Shown: in pieces, positions 4,967 through 5,021 of the stretch
Layout of the letters: every line of letters starts with the position of its first letter
Numbering within the stretch: position 1 is the stretch's first letter
The notes under the pieces: model-generated
What the model saw: the letters and a program-made list of their open reading frames with translations, nothing else
The model's database searches: none
Told to the model about the DNA's origin: nothing
From: DAOUGC01 sp034429695
GTDB taxonomy: Bacteria; Chloroflexota; Anaerolineae; Anaerolineales; Anaerolineaceae
DNA: 5,021 nucleotides
Direction of reading: 5' to 3'
NCBI GenBank assembly: GCA_034429695.1
Contig: DAOUGC010000040.1
Coordinates: forward strand, 1 to 5,021
Program-made: the position numbers and the translations under genes

Positions 4967-5021
4967 TTAATTGGCGTCTTCCACCTGTTGAGCGACCAGA
5001 TGGGCAGCCAGTAGCCGGGTA
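4967..5021 (-). CDS. Possible C-terminal tail of a minus-strand gene (5' part off window)
   Basis: From the right edge the minus strand reads 17 codons, TRLLAAHLVAQQVEDAN, then TAA at 4969-4967. The composition is like the amphipathic helix at the end of an ordinary protein and the local GC returns to the level of the other genes. That is the whole case; no family can be named and the stretch is too short to exclude chance. If real, it converges on the small plus-strand gene with 18 bp between the stops and no clear terminator. Confidence 0.3.
   Translation of the reverse strand, partial: TRLLAAHLVAQQVEDAN

Overview
This window looks like part of a bacterial chromosome of moderately high GC: roughly 60% in most genes, by hand counts of sample blocks. 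There are no phage, plasmid or insertion-sequence genes. The secreted CAP/LysM protein with a Thr/Pro linker, the MtaA-like URO-D protein without methanogen context, and the degenerate intergenic repeats would fit a Chloroflexota (Anaerolineae-like) organism. That placement is inference from gene style, not a marker-based assignment.

Layout from left to right. Positions 1-871 hold the first 290 codons of a minus-strand URO-D-fold methyltransferase of the MtaA/CmuA type; its end lies beyond the left edge. Positions 872-1471 are a 600-bp non-coding stretch built almost entirely of repeats. Two arrays of degenerate 7-bp units (consensus AGAGGWC) sit at its two ends in opposite orientation. Between them are two 62-bp direct repeats, three copies of a ~22-bp motif, and runs of CACGAA-type units. 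A minus-strand intrinsic terminator lies at 1398-1422. Positions 4490 down to 1472 carry three co-directional minus-strand genes: a secreted or anchored CAP + LysM protein, an extended short-chain dehydrogenase/epimerase, and a nucleoside hydrolase. The spacings are 34 and 6 bp, so they are probably one transcription unit ending at that terminator. Positions 4491-4636 are a divergent promoter region. Positions 4637-4948 encode a small, AT-richer plus-strand protein of unknown function. The last 55 bases may be the end of a convergent minus-strand gene.

Functionally, the nucleoside hydrolase suggests nucleoside salvage in the cytoplasm and the SDR suggests an NAD(P)-dependent sugar or small-molecule conversion. 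The CAP/LysM protein acts at the cell wall. No single pathway obviously joins them. I see no clear new multi-gene system. The most unusual parts are the bracketed repeat block, the probable leaderless starts of two genes, the changed catalytic-site residue in the nucleoside hydrolase, and the AT-rich orphan gene.
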